Shown here piece by piece: positions 22,154-24,052 of a stretch of DNA of 24,052 nucleotides. Under the pieces are notes generated by a model. The model made no database searches and was not told where the DNA came from. It saw nothing but the letters and a program-made list of their open reading frames with translations. Numbering within the stretch: position 1 is the first letter of the stretch; each line of letters begins with the position of its first letter. The DNA comes from Candidatus Eiseniibacteriota bacterium (GTDB taxonomy: Bacteria; Eisenbacteria; RBG-16-71-46; SZUA-252): NCBI GenBank assembly GCA_016880395.1, contig JAEHDN010000083.1, positions 1 through 24,052 of the forward strand, written 5' to 3'. A program made the position numbers and the translations under genes.

Positions 22154-23341
22154 TCACCCCGTGGCTCCTTCCCCCGTGAACCCCTTCGGCTCGAGCCAGG
22201 AGTAGGGATAGCTCTTGTCGTCATAGGGCATGGCGTCGGTGGTGACGTGGAGCGGATGGAAGGTGTCGAGCATCACCGCCAGCTCCTTCGTCTCCTTCGC
22301 GCCGATCGAGGCCTCGGCCGCGCCGGGGTGCGGCCCGTGCGGGATCCCCGACGGGTGGAGCGTGAACGAGCCGACCTCGATGCCCCGGCGGCTCATGAAG
22401 TTGCCGTTCACGTAGTAGAGCACCTCGTCCGAATCCACGTTCGAGTGGTTGTACGGCACCGGCAGCGCGTCCGGATGATAGTCGTACAGGCGCGGCACGA
22501 ACGAGCAGACGACGAAGTTCCGCCCCTCGAAGCACTGGTGCGTGGGCGGAGGCATGTGGATCCGGCCGGTGATCGGCTCGAAGTCCTCGATGTTGAAGAT
22601 GTAGGGATAGAGGAAGCCGTCCCACCCGACCACGTCGAGGGGATGGAAGTCGAACTCGTAGGCCGTGATCTGATCGCGGGCCTTGATTCGGACCTCGTGC
22701 TTGCCCTGATCGGTGAAGGTCTCGAGCCGCTCGGGCCGGCGGATGTCCCGCTCGGACATGGGCGCGTGCTCGAGGAGCTGCCCGTACTCGTTCCGGTAGC
22801 GCTTCGGCGTTTCGATGGACGACGCGCTCTCGATCACGAGGTAGCGCTGGGTCCCGGCATCCGGATGGATCTTGTAGGTCGTCCCGCGCGGGATCACCAC
22901 GTAGTCGCCTGGCCGGTAGGGGAGCTCACCGAAGATGGTCTGGATCCGGCCGGTGCCCTCGTGGACGAAGTACATGTCGTCCCCCTGGCCGTTCCGGTAG
23001 TAGTAGCCCATCGATTGATCCGGGACCGTGATCGCCATGGAGACGTCGCTGTTGTGGAGCAGGACGACCCGGCCGCTCACCGGGTCACCGCTCTTCTTCA
23101 GATCCTTCGTCTTGAAGTGATGGTGTCGCAGCATCTGCTCGTCGGCGTGATCGACCCGGCAGTCCTGGATCTTCCGGATCTCGCGCGCCTGGGTCGGCAT
23201 GTTGTGGTGATAGATCAAGGACGAGCGGCCCGAGAAGCCCCGCGAGCCCATGAGCTGTTCCGTGTAGAGCTTCCCGTCGGGGCGACGGAACTGGGTGTGC
23301 CGCTTGTGGGGGATGGTGCCCAGGGTGTGATAGATCGGCAT
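22154..23341 (-). CDS. hmgA: Homogentisate 1,2-dioxygenase
   Basis: This non-heme iron enzyme opens the ring of homogentisate to maleylacetoacetate, in the cytoplasm, as part of tyrosine/phenylalanine breakdown. The 395-residue cupin shows the family core: HHHFKT, GDYVVIPRGTTYKI, the carboxy-terminal iron-site region YNHSNVDSDEVLYYVNGNF (His and Glu ligands) and HPSGIPHGPHPG (final His). It belongs to the compact prokaryotic type. The ATG at 23341 (GAGG 9 nt upstream) starts at MPIYHTLG, which fits family N-termini; the open frame extends upstream into the preceding gene and is not used. It follows the FAH-family gene by 11 nt, placing consecutive pathway genes in one operon. Confidence 0.94.
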   Translation of the reverse strand: MPIYHTLGTIPHKRHTQFRRPDGKLYTEQLMGSRGFSGRSSLIYHHNMPTQAREIRKIQDCRVDHADEQMLRHHHFKTKDLKKSGDPVSGRVVLLHNSDVSMAITVPDQSMGYYYRNGQGDDMYFVHEGTGRIQTIFGELPYRPGDYVVIPRGTTYKIHPDAGTQRYLVIESASSIETPKRYRNEYGQLLEHAPMSERDIRRPERLETFTDQGKHEVRIKARDQITAYEFDFHPLDVVGWDGFLYPYIFNIEDFEPITGRIHMPPPTHQCFEGRNFVVCSFVPRLYDYHPDALPVPYNHSNVDSDEVLYYVNGNFMSRRGIEVGSFTLHPSGIPHGPHPGAAEASIGAKETKELAVMLDTFHPLHVTTDAMPYDDKSYPYSWLEPKGFTGEGATG

Positions 23342-23352
23342 GTGGTTCGGCC

Positions 23353-24052
23353 TCAGACGATGCGATTGGTAAGGGCTCCGAGGCGCTCGATCTCGAGCGT
23401 CACCTCGTCGCCAGGGGCGAGCCAGCGATGCACCTCGGGACCAAGCTCGAGGAGGCATCCGCCTCCCATGGTCCCCGATCCGATGACGTCGCCGGGAAAA
23501 AGATACACGTCCTGCGATGCCCTCGCAATCATCTGCCCGAACGTGAAATGAATGTCTCGGGCGTTCCCGCTGGAGAGTGCGCGGCCGTTCACGCGAGCCT
23601 CCATCGCGAGATCGTGGCGGTCCCCCTGCCGGTTCGGCTCCAGCTCGTCGAGCGTCACGAGGGCCGGACCGAGCGAGGTCGCGAAGTCCTTTCCCTTGGC
23701 CGGCCCGAGCCCGACCGCCATTTCCTTCCGCTGGATGTCCCGAGCGCTCCAGTCGTTCATGATGGTGAAGCCGGCGACGACCGAGCGCCAGTCCTCGGTA
23801 CGCACGTCCCGTGCCTCGTGCGAGATCACGCAGGCGATCTCCAGCTCATAGTCGAGCGCGTCGGTCCACGCCGGCTTCTCGATCGGCTCCCCGTCCGCCA
23901 CGAGCGCACCCGGATTCGTGAAGTAGAAGACGGGAAACTCGTACCACTCCGGCGGCACCGTGAGTCCGCGTCGGGCGCGCGCGTTCCGCACGTGGGTTTC
24001 GAAGGCATAGAAGTCGCGGATGCTGGGCGGATGCGCCACGGGCGGGTGGAGC
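23353..24052 (-). CDS. Fumarylacetoacetate hydrolase family protein (5' end outside the window)
   Basis: The frame is open at the right edge and continues upstream of an internal GTG at 24039: the edge codons read LHPPV before AHPPSIRDFYAFE, a junction typical of the interior of this family. So 233 codons of a probably 280-330-residue protein are seen. Hallmarks are PPSIRDFYAFE, the acidic metal site in DYELEIACVI, FTIMNDWSARDIQ, GKDFATSLGPALV and GDVIGSGTMGGG. FAH-family enzymes cleave C-C bonds of 3-oxo acids with Mg or Ca. Beside homogentisate dioxygenase, hydrolysis of fumarylacetoacetate to fumarate and acetoacetate is the likely role. No maleylacetoacetate isomerase gene is visible in the window. 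Confidence 0.92.
   Translation of the reverse strand, partial: LHPPVAHPPSIRDFYAFETHVRNARARRGLTVPPEWYEFPVFYFTNPGALVADGEPIEKPAWTDALDYELEIACVISHEARDVRTEDWRSVVAGFTIMNDWSARDIQRKEMAVGLGPAKGKDFATSLGPALVTLDELEPNRQGDRHDLAMEARVNGRALSSGNARDIHFTFGQMIARASQDVYLFPGDVIGSGTMGGGCLLELGPEVHRWLAPGDEVTLEIERLGALTNRIV

Noticed and set aside
22157..22224. A longer N-terminus for the flavin reductase-like protein starting at 22224
   Set aside because: The extra residues are Arg/Gly/Glu-rich, overlap the homogentisate dioxygenase C-terminus, and exceed the usual N-terminal length of the family.

Overview
The window is GC-rich, almost fully coding, and looks chromosomal. Three features together suggest an uncultured soil or sediment bacterium with an outer membrane: multiheme cytochromes, a Ser/Thr kinase fused to a PD40-type propeller, and several secreted beta-propeller proteins. 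Candidatus Eisenbacteria, or a relative such as Gemmatimonadota or Acidobacteriota, would fit. This placement is inference; no rRNA or other marker gene is present. I see no tRNA, IS element, CRISPR array or phage gene.

Layout. (1) 1-2076, minus strand: two related small secreted proteins sharing a C-H-C-C motif, followed closely by the 5' part of cstA (carbon-starvation/pyruvate transporter family), which runs off the left edge. (2) 2287-3585, plus strand: a class I PLP aminotransferase. (3) 3728-14322, plus strand: the centre of interest, eight tightly packed, mostly overlapping genes. In order they are an NHL-propeller protein, a hexaheme cytochrome closely resembling the Geobacter filament cytochrome OmcS, a decaheme cytochrome, an outer-membrane beta-barrel, two paralogous FlgO/CsgG-like lipoproteins, a DUF2155-like secreted protein, and a 1079-residue cytochrome with 42 CXXCH motifs. 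That is 58 predicted c-type hemes. (4) 14385-21439, minus strand: a closely spaced run of TPR protein, small membrane protein, PD40 protein, HAD hydrolase, subclass B1-type metallo-beta-lactamase and kinase-propeller fusion. (5) 21448-24052, minus strand: an aromatic-catabolism block of fumarylacetoacetate hydrolase family protein, homogentisate 1,2-dioxygenase and flavin reductase-like protein.

How the parts work together (inference). The 3728-14322 operon reads as a self-contained extracellular electron-transfer system. The decaheme cytochrome and the barrel would form an MtrAB-like conduit through the outer membrane. The OmcS-like protein would polymerise outside the cell as a heme wire. 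The 42-heme protein would be a long relay in the periplasm or on the surface, and the lipoproteins, DUF2155-like protein and propeller would help export, assembly or anchoring. Gene junctions are ATGA-like overlaps except after the filament-like gene, where a 12-bp hairpin sits in an 85-bp gap; this could let the filament subunit be made in excess. No quinol-oxidising inner-membrane partner and no cytochrome c maturation genes are in the window, so the circuit is incomplete here. Other points worth a second look are the metallo-beta-lactamase with Arg at a canonical zinc-2 histidine position, and a probable CTG start codon for the second lipoprotein.
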